6,583 nt of DNA from Saprospiraceae bacterium (GCA_020528935.1 JAJDFU010000122.1:1-6583); one strand, 5' to 3'; positions 1 through 6,476 are shown, numbered from the stretch's first letter. A program made the numbers and translations. The notes: generated from the letters alone by a model not told the origin.

Positions 1-498
1 TACGAATCCGATGTCGAGATACAGGTCGCCGAGGCGCAATGCGGTGAGTTCGCTCACGCGCAGTCCGCAGGCGTAGAGCACCTCCAGCATGGCCCGGTTG
101 CGCGTGCCCTGGGGGTGGCTCAGGTCAACGGCCTCCAACATGGCCTGGATCTCGGCATAGCTCAGTACTTCGGGGATGTTGCGGCTCAGGCGCGGGGCTT
201 CCAGCAGTTCGGCCGGGTTTTCGACTACGACCTCTTCGAGCATCAGGAAACGGAAAAAACTCCGGAGGGCCGAGATCAGGCGGGCCTGGGAGCGGGCCCC
301 GAGCCCCAACTCGTACAGGTGGCGGAGAAAAACCTCCAGATCGGACAGTGCAACGGATCCGGGGTCCAGGTTCCGGAGCCGGGCAAACTCGCTCAATTTG
401 TGCACATCCCGCAGGTAGGCTTCCCGGGTATGTGCCGAGAGCGAACGCTCCAGGTGGAGATATGCGCGAAAACCCGAACATGCGGTCGGCCAGTCCAT
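1..498 (-). CDS. xerD: XerD-type site-specific tyrosine recombinase, N-terminal 166 residues (3' end outside window)
   Basis: Xer recombinases resolve chromosome dimers at dif by cutting and rejoining DNA through a tyrosine. The visible part contains the N-terminal SAM-like core-binding domain (about residues 11-95, with the typical opening LSAHTREAYLRDVHKL at 20-35) and the first part of the catalytic domain. The latter includes the motif LYACGLRVSELTAL (141-154), whose Arg147 is the first catalytic arginine of the family. The remaining catalytic residues (Lys, HxxR, His/Trp, Tyr) would lie beyond position 1. The ATG at 498 is the first possible start, because a stop codon in the same frame lies two codons upstream. 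No strong Shine-Dalgarno sequence is seen, which is normal for Bacteroidota. The gene is transcribed away from the sigma factor gene. XerD is favoured over XerC by overall resemblance to Bacteroidota XerD; a phage or integron integrase is less likely. Confidence 0.92.
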   Translation of the reverse strand, partial: MDWPTACSGFRAYLHLERSLSAHTREAYLRDVHKLSEFARLRNLDPGSVALSDLEVFLRHLYELGLGARSQARLISALRSFFRFLMLEEVVVENPAELLEAPRLSRNIPEVLSYAEIQAMLEAVDLSHPQGTRNRAMLEVLYACGLRVSELTALRLGDLYLDIGFV

Positions 499-516
499 AC
501 ATTACCATTTTCCCTG

Positions 517-524
517 CAAAGGTA
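517..524 (-). promoter_or_regulatory. Candidate -7 promoter element of xerD
   Basis: Read on the minus strand this is TACCTTTG, an exact match to the Bacteroidota -7 consensus TAnnTTTG. It would place the transcription start about 12-14 bases before the xerD ATG. No convincing -33 TTG/TTTG is seen at the expected distance upstream, so the call rests on the -7 element and its position only. Confidence 0.35.
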
Positions 525-583
525 GGCAGGCAGACGCGTTGGCGGCATTTTTCCCGAACGGCATAGAACATTTACCGGCGCAG

Positions 584-614
584 TTGGTTTTTATCGTAGA
601 TTTTAATAGTTTTA
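584..614 (+). promoter_or_regulatory. Candidate promoter of the ECF sigma factor gene
   Basis: A TTG at 584-586 (possible -33 element) is followed after 20 bases by TAGTTTTA at 607-614. That octamer matches the Bacteroidota -7 consensus TAnnTTTG except for the last base. Transcription would start near 620, giving a leader of about 40 bases. The -7 element lies inside the first of the two inverted repeats at 604-642, so a protein bound there would be expected to block it. The local AT-richness, unlike the neighbouring coding DNA, fits a promoter. Confidence 0.35.
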
Positions 615-642
615 CTATTACAAAGTTTAGCCTTACTAAACT
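604..642 (+). repeat. Two tandem inverted repeats before the sigma factor gene (possible operators)
   Basis: Unit 1 (604-620) is TAATAG, five bases, CTATTA. Unit 2 (624-642) is AGTTTAG, five bases, CTAAACT. Both are perfect in their arms and share the core TAG-NNTTA-CTA. Their centres (612 and 633) are 21 bp apart, about two helical turns, so both would face the same side of the DNA. They end 17 bases before the sigma gene ATG. A pair of binding sites for a dimeric regulator is the simplest reading; two small hairpins in the leader RNA are the alternative. Confidence 0.5.
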
Positions 643-659
643 ACCAAATCATCCGAATC

Positions 660-1205
660 ATGTCCACTGTGGAGTTCAATCAGCAATTCATGCACATGGA
701 GCAACTGCTTCTCTCGTTTGCGTTTCGCCTCACGCGCAATGAGGAGGACGCCCGGGACCTGCTCCAGGAAACTGCCTATAAGGCGTATAAGTATCGCACT
801 ATGTACCAGCCGCAGACCAACCTGCGCGCCTGGTTGATGACCATCATGCGCAACACCTTCATCAACGATTATCGAAAGCGCAAGCGCCGCCAGAGCCTGA
901 GCCAGGGCCGGGAAGAGAAAAGCTGGGCCTGCCCGGAAAAGGAAGTCCTGGGCAACGGCGGGGAATCCAAGGTGGCGGCTCAGGAAATCTGGCAGCGGAT
1001 AAATGCGTTGGAAGATTGGATGCGCACGCCATTTTTAATGTATTTTAATGGGTATAAATACGATGAGATCGCCGAACACCTGGGCATTCCCCTGGGAACG
1101 GTAAAGAGCAGGATCTACTTTGCCCGTCAGCGCCTGCGCAAGGAACTCAGGGAGATGTACAGCCAGGATGCCCTGCACGACATGCTCAGCGGCGAGATCC
1201 TTTGA
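660..1205 (+). CDS. ECF-type RNA polymerase sigma factor (sigma-70 family)
   Basis: This 181-residue protein would bind core RNA polymerase and direct it to a special promoter set. Region 2 covers about residues 10-77: the DARDLLQETAYKAYK stretch (30-44) is typical of region 2.1-2.2 and the NLRAWLMTIMRNTFINDYRK stretch (54-73) of regions 2.3-2.4. A linker of about 40 mixed-charge residues follows. Region 4 (about 115-165) has a clear helix-turn-helix with YKYDEIAEHLGIPLGTVKSR (132-151), the part that reads the -35 element. Length and layout match the small ECF factors common in Bacteroidota. The ATG at 660 is chosen because it comes right after the AT-rich leader; Met11 and Met13 are less likely, as they would cut into region 2. 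No anti-sigma factor or TonB-type receptor gene lies next to it; the next gene downstream is an ABC exporter about 100 bp away. Its target genes cannot be told from sequence. Confidence 0.93.
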   Translation: MSTVEFNQQFMHMEQLLLSFAFRLTRNEEDARDLLQETAYKAYKYRTMYQPQTNLRAWLMTIMRNTFINDYRKRKRRQSLSQGREEKSWACPEKEVLGNGGESKVAAQEIWQRINALEDWMRTPFLMYFNGYKYDEIAEHLGIPLGTVKSRIYFARQRLRKELREMYSQDALHDMLSGEIL

Positions 1206-1258
1206 ACTAAAGCCACTCAAAAGGGCTTAATAATACATGCTTGATGCGGGAGGTTTTC

Positions 1259-1278
1259 TTTTGCTGCGGATAGCAAAA
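1259..1278 (+). repeat. Inverted repeat in the sigma factor - ABC transporter spacer
   Basis: TTTTGCT (1259-1265) and AGCAAAA (1272-1278) are perfect 7-bp arms around the six bases GCGGAT. It lies 28 bp before the ABC transporter ATG. It is not followed by a T tract on either strand, so it does not look like an intrinsic terminator. An operator or a leader hairpin for the export genes is possible. The rest of the spacer (1206-1306) shows only a weak AAGCC/GGCTT pairing (1210-1228) and no clear Bacteroidota promoter. Confidence 0.4.
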
Positions 1279-1306
1279 CAGTCAAAACGATCAGAACGGT
1301 GTGGTT

Positions 1307-3067
1307 ATGGCGCAATCTGAAGGTGTGATGACACCGGTTCGGCGGTTTTTTAGACTGCTCGAACTGGACAAAAAAGACATCACGTACATCTATGTGTACG
1401 CCATTTTTGGCGGCCTGATCAACCTGTCGCTTCCGGTTGGCGTTCAGGCCATCATCGGGTTGGTAGCGGGTGGAGCTCTCAGTGCTTCGATCTTCCTGCT
1501 GGTAGGTGCGGTAACCATAGGTACGGCCCTGGTGGGGGTATTGCGCGTGATGCAGCTCACCGTGACGGAGTCGATCCAGCGGCGCATATTTGCCCGTTCT
1601 TCCTTCGACTTTGCCTATCGCCTGCCGCGCTTTCGCTCCGAGAGCCTCACCGATGCCTATGTGCCCGAGCTGGTCAATCGCTTTTTCGATACCGTCATTG
1701 TCCAGAAAGGGCTGCCCAAGATACTCATGGATTTCTCCACCTCGGCCCTGCAGATCCTGTTCGGTCTGGTGCTTATCGCCTTTTATCACCCCTTCTTTGC
1801 TTTTTTCGGACTGTTCCTGATCTTTTTTGTAGCTATCATATTCTACATCACCGGTCCGGGCGGCCTCAAAACCAGCCTGAAGGAATCATCCATGAAATAC
1901 ATGGTGGCCTCCTGGCTGGAAGAGATCGGCCGAAGCCGCAACACGTTCAAACTGGCCGGCGGCCAGTCGCTGGCCCTGGATCGCACCGATCATCTGGTGA
2001 ACGGGTATCTCGATCGCCGGGCCTCCCACTTTCGCGTGCTGCTCAACCAGTACGGCTTCATGGTGGCCTTCAAGGTGGTCGTTACAGCCAGCCTCCTTCT
2101 GCTGGGCGGCAATCTGGTGATCCAAAACCAGATCACCATCGGCCAGTTTGTCGCCGCGGAGATCGTGATCATTCTGGTGATCTCTTCGGTGGAAAAGCTC
2201 ATTCTCACCATGGATGTGATCTACGACACCCTCACCGGCCTGGAGAAGATCGGAACGGTCATGGACCGGCCCCTCGAGCCGCATGGCGGGCAGTCCTTTT
2301 CCGATATCGACATCGGAAAGGGCATGATGGTAAAAGCGCGGGATCTCCACTTTCAATATCCCACCTCCAACGGGCTTTCGCTGCAGAATATCAACCTGGA
2401 CATCAAGCCACTGGAGCGCATTTGCATTGCGGGCTACAACGCGGCCGGCAAGTCCACCCTGCTCGGGGTGGTCGGCAGTATGTTTACCACGGTTCAGGGG
2501 CAATTGGCTTACAATAACGTGCCCTTCCAGGACCTGGACCTGAGGGATCTGCGCCAATACATCGGCGACTACAGCATGAGTGAGGATATTGTAGAGGGTA
2601 CGATCCTGGACAACATCACCCTCTGTCATCCCATGGAGTGCATGCCGGAGGTGATCTCTGCCGTGCAAGCTGTGGGGCTTGAAGAGGAAATCGCCGTGCT
2701 GCCCGATGGCTACGGTACCCAGCTGTTGCCTGCCGGACAGAACGTATCGCGCAGCATGCGCACGCGCATAATGGTCGCGCGCGCGATCTTATCCAAGCCC
2801 CGCTTGCTGCTGGTGGAGGGGTATTTCCCCGGCCTGGAAGCCACCGAGCGCAGCAGGGTATACGATCTGCTCACCAGCGAGGATCGCCCCTGGACGCTCA
2901 TCACCGTAACGGATGATGCCGAGTTGGCCAGCCGCTGCGACCGGGTGATCGTTCTCCAGGAAGGCAAGATCGTACAGGAAGGTACGATGGAAGACATCAG
3001 CCAGGGTCCGCATTTCAAGAATATTTTCCACGCCTCGCCGGTATCGGTTTGGCCGGCAACCGTCTGA
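1307..3067 (+). CDS. ABC exporter half-transporter (membrane domain plus ATP-binding domain) with degenerate catalytic motifs
   Basis: This inner membrane protein of 586 residues has the layout of type I secretion ABC proteins. An N-terminal exporter domain with about six membrane segments (grouped near residues 25-80, 140-185 and 250-310) is followed by an ATP-binding domain from about 345. There is no N-terminal C39 peptidase domain, so it should not cut double-glycine leaders. The A-loop Tyr351 and Walker A GYNAAGKST (376-384) are intact. The other motifs are not: Q-loop Gln is Met424, the LSGGQ signature is VSRSM (480-484), Walker B ends in Glu504 instead of Asp, the catalytic Glu is Gly505, and the H-loop His is Asp536. 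This predicts weak or absent ATP hydrolysis. The ATG at 1307 is preferred over the in-frame GTG at 1301; Met8 is a further option. A HlyD-type adaptor gene follows after 17 bp, so the two are almost surely one operon. The cargo is unknown; peptide, protein or small-molecule export are all possible. Confidence 0.9.
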   Translation: MAQSEGVMTPVRRFFRLLELDKKDITYIYVYAIFGGLINLSLPVGVQAIIGLVAGGALSASIFLLVGAVTIGTALVGVLRVMQLTVTESIQRRIFARSSFDFAYRLPRFRSESLTDAYVPELVNRFFDTVIVQKGLPKILMDFSTSALQILFGLVLIAFYHPFFAFFGLFLIFFVAIIFYITGPGGLKTSLKESSMKYMVASWLEEIGRSRNTFKLAGGQSLALDRTDHLVNGYLDRRASHFRVLLNQYGFMVAFKVVVTASLLLLGGNLVIQNQITIGQFVAAEIVIILVISSVEKLILTMDVIYDTLTGLEKIGTVMDRPLEPHGGQSFSDIDIGKGMMVKARDLHFQYPTSNGLSLQNINLDIKPLERICIAGYNAAGKSTLLGVVGSMFTTVQGQLAYNNVPFQDLDLRDLRQYIGDYSMSEDIVEGTILDNITLCHPMECMPEVISAVQAVGLEEEIAVLPDGYGTQLLPAGQNVSRSMRTRIMVARAILSKPRLLLVEGYFPGLEATERSRVYDLLTSEDRPWTLITVTDDAELASRCDRVIVLQEGKIVQEGTMEDISQGPHFKNIFHASPVSVWPATV

Positions 3068-3070
3068 TAA

Positions 3071-3076
3071 AAGGAG
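3071..3076 (+). promoter_or_regulatory. Strong Shine-Dalgarno sequence of the HlyD-type gene
   Basis: AAGGAG lies 8 bases before the ATG at 3085 and right after the stop of the ABC gene. It fixes the adaptor start. Such a clear site stands out here, since none of the other genes in the window has one, and it fits internal translation start on a two-gene message. Confidence 0.7.
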
Positions 3077-3084
3077 TGTGAATC

Positions 3085-4458
3085 ATGCTTAACATCTCTC
3101 CCAATTCCATACTCGATAAGGTCAGCCCGGACGCCTTCAGCGCGTACAGCAAGACCGAGCTGGCGCCGGCCCATCGCATGTTCATCCGATGGCTCGTGGC
3201 CGCGTTCATTATCTTTTTGATCTTCATGTTTCTGCCCTGGACCCAGAATATTCAGAGCAAAGGCATCGTGACGCCCCTGAATCCGGAAGACCGTCCGCAG
3301 ACCGTCCACTCCACCATTGCCGGCCGGATCGAGAAATGGTACGTGCAGGAGGGCGATCTGGTGCAGAAGGGCGATACCCTGCTGCACCTTTCGGAGATCA
3401 AGGCCGAGTATTTTGATCCCGATCTGGTGCCTCGCACCCGGGAACAGGTGTTGGCCAAACAGGGGTCGGTAGAAGGCTATAAGGACAAGATCCAGGCCCT
3501 GACCGATCAGATCGAGGCGCTGGAGGAAGAACAAAAACTGAAGCTGGCTCGCCTGCGCAACAAGATCCAGCAGACCAAATTCAAGATCGCCGAGGACAGC
3601 ATCGAACTGGAGCGGGCCAAAGTGGCCCTGGCAATTGCCGAAACGCAGCTGCAACGGCAGATCAACCTCTTTGAAAGCGTTATTGCCGCCCGGAAGGACA
3701 TCGAGGATCACCGGGCCAAACAAAAGGAGGCCGTGGCCACAAAGAACGACGCCGAACACACGTTGCAAAACAGCCGTACTGAACTCACCAATGCGCGGCT
3801 GCAACTGAAAGAAACGCGCTACACCTATCGCGAAAAAATTGCCAAGGCCCGCAGCGAACGGGAATCTACCACGGCCTCTATGTACGAATCCCAGGGCCAG
3901 GTCGCCAAGATGCAGATCGATCTGTCCAATTACGAGCGGCGGTCGCAGTTCTACTACATCACGGCACCGCAGAACGGCTACATCACTCAGGCCATCCGGC
4001 AGGGTTTGGGCGAAACCGTAAAAGAGCAGGAGGCCATCGCCTCCATCGTGCCGTCCAGGTTTGAACTGGCCGTGGAGATGTACATTCGCCCCATGGATCT
4101 GCCGCTCATCAGCAAGGGGCAGGAAGTGCGTTTTCTGTTCGACGGCTGGCCGGCCATCGTCTTTTCCGGCTGGCCCGGCTTTTCGTTCGGGACCTTCAAG
4201 GGCGATGTGTTTGCCATCGACAATATTCCGAACGACAAAGGACTTTACCGCGTGCTGGTGGCCCAGGACAAGGACGAAGAACCCTGGCCCAAAGCCCTGC
4301 GGCCGGGCAGCGGCGCCAACAGCATTGCCCTGCTCAATACGGTGCCCTTGTGGTACGAGCTGTGGCGACAACTCAACGGCTTCCCACCGGACTATTACGA
4401 ATCAGAGGAAGCGCGAAAGGAAATCAAACAGAAAGCCCCCATTCAATCCGTAAAATAA
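3085..4458 (+). CDS. HlyD-family membrane fusion protein (periplasmic adaptor)
   Basis: The adaptor bridges an inner membrane transporter and an outer membrane TolC channel across the periplasm. The 457 residues show a cytoplasmic N-terminus, one membrane segment (about 33-52), the first lipoyl half-motif (about 60-103, with AGRIEKWYVQEGDLVQKGD at 79-97) and a long coiled-coil hairpin rich in Lys, Glu, Gln and Ala (about 118-288). The second lipoyl half follows (about 292-322, TAPQNGYITQAIRQGLGETV), then a beta-barrel region (about 325-400). The C-terminal part carries the stretch LLNTVPLWYELWRQLNGFPP (416-435), which I associate with Bacteroidota members of the family rather than with E. coli HlyD. 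The hairpin of about 170 residues is long, suited to reaching a TolC partner. The gene sits 17 bp behind the ABC gene with a good ribosome binding site. Only 7 bp separate its stop from the stop of the opposite-strand CBS gene. Confidence 0.93.
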   Translation: MLNISPNSILDKVSPDAFSAYSKTELAPAHRMFIRWLVAAFIIFLIFMFLPWTQNIQSKGIVTPLNPEDRPQTVHSTIAGRIEKWYVQEGDLVQKGDTLLHLSEIKAEYFDPDLVPRTREQVLAKQGSVEGYKDKIQALTDQIEALEEEQKLKLARLRNKIQQTKFKIAEDSIELERAKVALAIAETQLQRQINLFESVIAARKDIEDHRAKQKEAVATKNDAEHTLQNSRTELTNARLQLKETRYTYREKIAKARSERESTTASMYESQGQVAKMQIDLSNYERRSQFYYITAPQNGYITQAIRQGLGETVKEQEAIASIVPSRFELAVEMYIRPMDLPLISKGQEVRFLFDGWPAIVFSGWPGFSFGTFKGDVFAIDNIPNDKGLYRVLVAQDKDEEPWPKALRPGSGANSIALLNTVPLWYELWRQLNGFPPDYYESEEARKEIKQKAPIQSVK

Positions 4459-4459
4459 A

Positions 4460-4475
4460 CTGCAGCTAGCTGTAG
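4460..4475. repeat. Short imperfect palindrome between the convergent stops
   Basis: CTGCAGCTAGCTGTAG reads the same on both strands except for one base pair. It covers the 7-bp gap between the adaptor stop (4458) and the CBS gene stop (4466) and runs into the latter. There is no spacer for a loop and no T tract, so it is not a standard terminator. It may be chance. Confidence 0.2.
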
Positions 4476-4894
4476 CAGATATTCAGGAGATCGTGGGTGG
4501 TAATAATTCCAACGAGTTGCTCGCCTTGCACAACAGGCAGAGCGTGAATGTCATTGGCCTTGAACACCGCCGCTGCATCGGCCAGGGTCTGATCGGGGCC
4601 CAGGGTAATCACCTGTTCGGTCATGATCTCTTCGGCCTTCATGTGTTTGTAAAGCTTCTGGTTGTAATCGCCGTATTTTTCGGCATTGAAGAGTGCGAGC
4701 ATGTGGTTGACCTGGAGAAAGTCGCTTTTGCTTATGATGCCCACCAATTTTCCATCGGCTTGTTGTACGGGGATGTGGTGAATATTCTGGCTGGCAAACA
4801 GACGGTCCACTTCCTCCAACTTATCACCGGGGGCGACCACCTTGAGTTCCGTGCTCATGACTTCGGCTATCCGTTGATTGGCTTGTGCGATCAT
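4466..4894 (-). CDS. Protein made of two CBS domains
   Basis: This soluble 142-residue protein consists of a tandem pair of CBS domains and nothing else. CBS domains bind adenine nucleotides or related ligands (AMP, ATP, SAM, c-di-AMP in different families) and act as regulatory modules. Domain 1 spans about residues 8-62, with HHIPV at 39-43 and GIISKSD at 52-58. Domain 2 spans about 84-140, with HALPV at 117-121 and GIITTHD at 129-135. The G-x-x-[ST]-x-x-D ends are the usual ribose/phosphate contact motif, so nucleotide binding looks possible. The ATG at 4894 is the first start; Met13 would remove the first strand of domain 1. No strong ribosome binding site is seen. The gene is on the strand opposite the export genes, tail to tail with the adaptor and head to head with the TolC-type gene across 51 bp. 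Whether it controls the exporter or merely shares the site is open. Confidence 0.92.
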   Translation of the reverse strand: MIAQANQRIAEVMSTELKVVAPGDKLEEVDRLFASQNIHHIPVQQADGKLVGIISKSDFLQVNHMLALFNAEKYGDYNQKLYKHMKAEEIMTEQVITLGPDQTLADAAAVFKANDIHALPVVQGEQLVGIITTHDLLNICYS

Positions 4895-4945
4895 GGCGGT
4901 TTTTTTGGTTCAGGAAAGGAATTGCACCTACTAAGTTGACATAAA
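4895..4945. promoter_or_regulatory. Divergent spacer between the CBS gene and the TolC-type gene
   Basis: These 51 bp must hold any separate promoters for both genes. Plus strand: a T tract with TTTG at 4904-4907 could serve as a -33 element and TAAGTTGA at 4932-4939 loosely resembles TAnnTTTG, but the 24-base gap is long and the start would fall almost on the TolC ATG. Minus strand: TTTTTG at 4952-4957, inside the TolC coding start, could be a -33 element, but no good -7 element follows. AGGAAAGGA (4912-4920) resembles a ribosome binding site but is 25 bases from the TolC ATG at 4946, too far to act on it. Confidence 0.3.
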
Positions 4946-6430
4946 ATGACCACAAAAACAGTGAGCGATATCACGTTTTCCCATGGCATTTTTCCCATGG
5001 GCCTGGCCTGGCTGCTGGTCACCTGTCTGCTCATGCCCTCCTCCCGGGCTCCGGCCCAAGCGCTCACCGATACGACCGGCACGGTACTCGACTGGCCGGA
5101 ATTCCGCACGCTCATTCTGGAAAATCACCCCATGGCCCGGCGGGCTTTCCTGCTGGCCGAGCAAGGACGCTGGCTGCAGCGCGGTGCCCGCGGCTTTTTC
5201 GATCCCAAACTCTACGGCGAATGGGACCACAAGGCCTTCGACGAGAAGCCGTACTGGCGCATCGGCAATGCGGGCCTCAAGGTGCCCCTGCCGTTCGGGC
5301 CGGAACTGAGCGCGGGATACCAGTGGAACAACGGCGTTTTCCTCAATCCCGAGCGCAACATACCCGATCGCGGGCAGGCCGTCCTGGGCATCAACCTGCC
5401 GCTGCTGCAGGGGCTGTTCTTCGATCCCGGCCGCGCGGGCATCCAGCAGGCCAAGCTGGAGGCCCAGGCCCTGGAAGCCGAGCGCAGCCTCTTGCTCAAC
5501 GACCTGCTGCACGAAGGCGCCAAACTGTACTACAACTGGGTGGTGGCCGACAATATGGTACGCCTGCTGGATCGCGTGCTGGGCGTGACCTTTACCCGAC
5601 ACCAGGCGATCGTGGAGAGCTACTTCGCCGGTCAGCTTCCGGGAGTGGATACCCTGGAGAGTTACCTGCAGGTTCAAAACCGCATGTTCGATCTGCAGGA
5701 AGCCCAGGTAGGCCTGGAGCAGGCCCGCCTGGAGCTCATCACCTTCCTGTGGGATGAGCAAAACCAGCCCGCAGGCGCGTTTCCCTGGACGGCCCCCGGC
5801 TGGGAGCCCAACCTGCTGCTGCGCGACGACGTCTTTCCGGCCCCCAACCTCAGCCAGCCCGAATGGATGCACCCCAAGCTCCGCAAGCTTCAATTCAAGA
5901 TGGAAGCCCTGGAAGTGGACCGGCGGCTGGCTCAACAGATGCGACTGCCCAGGCTGGATGTGAACTACTACTTCCTGGGGAATGGCTGGAACTTCGTACC
6001 TACATCTACCAACGGCGATCAGTCTGCCAGTGTATTCACCCAGGACTACAAATGGGGGGCTACCTTCAACTGGCCGCTGTTTATGCGCAAGGAAACGGCC
6101 AAGATCCAGCTCACCCAGATCAAGATGGAGCAGAACCGCATGGATCAAGGCTTTACCCGGCAGGATATCACCAACAAGGTGCGGGCTTACCAGGCGCAGT
6201 TCCGGACGGTCAACCAGCAGATCGAGCTGTTCCGCTCGGCCGTGGAGAATTATCAGCGCCTGCTGAGTGCCGAACTGGAAAAGTTCGACCTGGGGGAAAG
6301 CTCCATTTTCCTCATCAACTCCCGCGAGCAGAAGCTGATCGAAGCCCAGGAAAAACTCCTCAAACTGCAGGGCAAATACTATAAGCTGCAGGCGTCCGCC
6401 GCCTGGGCCGCCGGCCGGCTTGGCGAGTGA
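4946..6430 (+). CDS. TolC-family outer membrane efflux/secretion channel protein
   Basis: TolC-type proteins form trimeric outer membrane channels that meet an adaptor through a long periplasmic helical barrel. The 494 residues start with a likely Sec signal peptide (hydrophobic about 18-31, probable cut after Ala39 in RAPAQA). The mature protein shows the usual internal duplication. Repeat one has a beta hairpin segment (about 105-160, PLPFGPELSAGYQWNNGVF) and long helices (about 160-270). Repeat two has a beta part (about 336-380) and long helices (about 382-490), ending in the typical SSIFLINSREQKLIEAQEKL stretch near 452-471. The ATG at 4946 gives a rather long N-region with one Lys. An in-frame ATG at 4997 (Met18) would give a shorter leader without positive charge, so 4946 is preferred. 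It most likely completes the export set with the ABC and adaptor genes, although the CBS gene separates it from them. A possible unidentified gene converges on it 46 bp downstream. Confidence 0.92.
   Translation: MTTKTVSDITFSHGIFPMGLAWLLVTCLLMPSSRAPAQALTDTTGTVLDWPEFRTLILENHPMARRAFLLAEQGRWLQRGARGFFDPKLYGEWDHKAFDEKPYWRIGNAGLKVPLPFGPELSAGYQWNNGVFLNPERNIPDRGQAVLGINLPLLQGLFFDPGRAGIQQAKLEAQALEAERSLLLNDLLHEGAKLYYNWVVADNMVRLLDRVLGVTFTRHQAIVESYFAGQLPGVDTLESYLQVQNRMFDLQEAQVGLEQARLELITFLWDEQNQPAGAFPWTAPGWEPNLLLRDDVFPAPNLSQPEWMHPKLRKLQFKMEALEVDRRLAQQMRLPRLDVNYYFLGNGWNFVPTSTNGDQSASVFTQDYKWGATFNWPLFMRKETAKIQLTQIKMEQNRMDQGFTRQDITNKVRAYQAQFRTVNQQIELFRSAVENYQRLLSAELEKFDLGESSIFLINSREQKLIEAQEKLLKLQGKYYKLQASAAWAAGRLGE
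4976..5000 (+). repeat. 11-bp direct repeat at the start of the TolC-type gene
   Basis: TTTTCCCATGG occurs at 4976-4986 and again at 4990-5000, 14 bp apart. Each copy holds an ATG. The first (4983) is out of frame with the channel protein and the second (4997) is its Met18. A 14-bp slip between the copies would shift the frame. It may also be chance in the leader-coding region. Confidence 0.4.
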
Positions 6431-6476
6431 GGGGCCAACGGGTAAAGACCGGTGAATGCTCCCGGCTCCTCCAGCT

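Noticed and set aside
1..498. Recombinase gene as a sign of a mobile island
   Set aside because: The protein looks like housekeeping XerD. No attachment-site repeat, tRNA gene, transposase or phage gene is seen in the window.
125..571. Minus-strand frame of 148 codons over the recombinase gene
   Set aside because: It is offset from the real xerD frame. Its product is rich in Pro, Gly and Arg, while the neighbouring frame gives a clear Xer core-binding domain and the catalytic Arg motif.
1208..1230. Possible terminator after the sigma factor gene (AAGCC and GGCTT)
   Set aside because: The stem is only 5 bp, the loop 9 bases, and no T tract follows.
1217..2668. Two open minus-strand frames (190 and 260 codons) opposite the ABC gene
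   Set aside because: Both are antisense to the membrane and ATP-binding domains of a recognised transporter. Their products are His/Gln-rich with no domain I recognise.
2710..4371. Open minus-strand frame of 553 codons opposite the ABC and adaptor genes
   Set aside because: It runs antisense to two well-recognised proteins. Its translation is rich in Gly, His, Gln and Leu without any domain I can recognise, as expected from the reverse of GC-rich codons.
4493..4939. Plus-strand frame of 148 codons opposite the CBS gene
   Set aside because: The minus strand encodes two complete CBS domains with their motifs in place. The plus-strand peptide has no recognisable feature.
4931..6148. Open minus-strand frame of 405 codons opposite the TolC-type gene
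   Set aside because: Same reason: the plus strand encodes a clear TolC-family protein over the whole stretch, and the antisense peptide has low-complexity Gln/Gly/Leu content.
6431..6476. Possible terminator between the TolC-type gene and the right-hand fragment
   Set aside because: Only a 4-bp CCGG/CCGG pairing with a 9-base loop can be made, without a convincing T tract on either strand.
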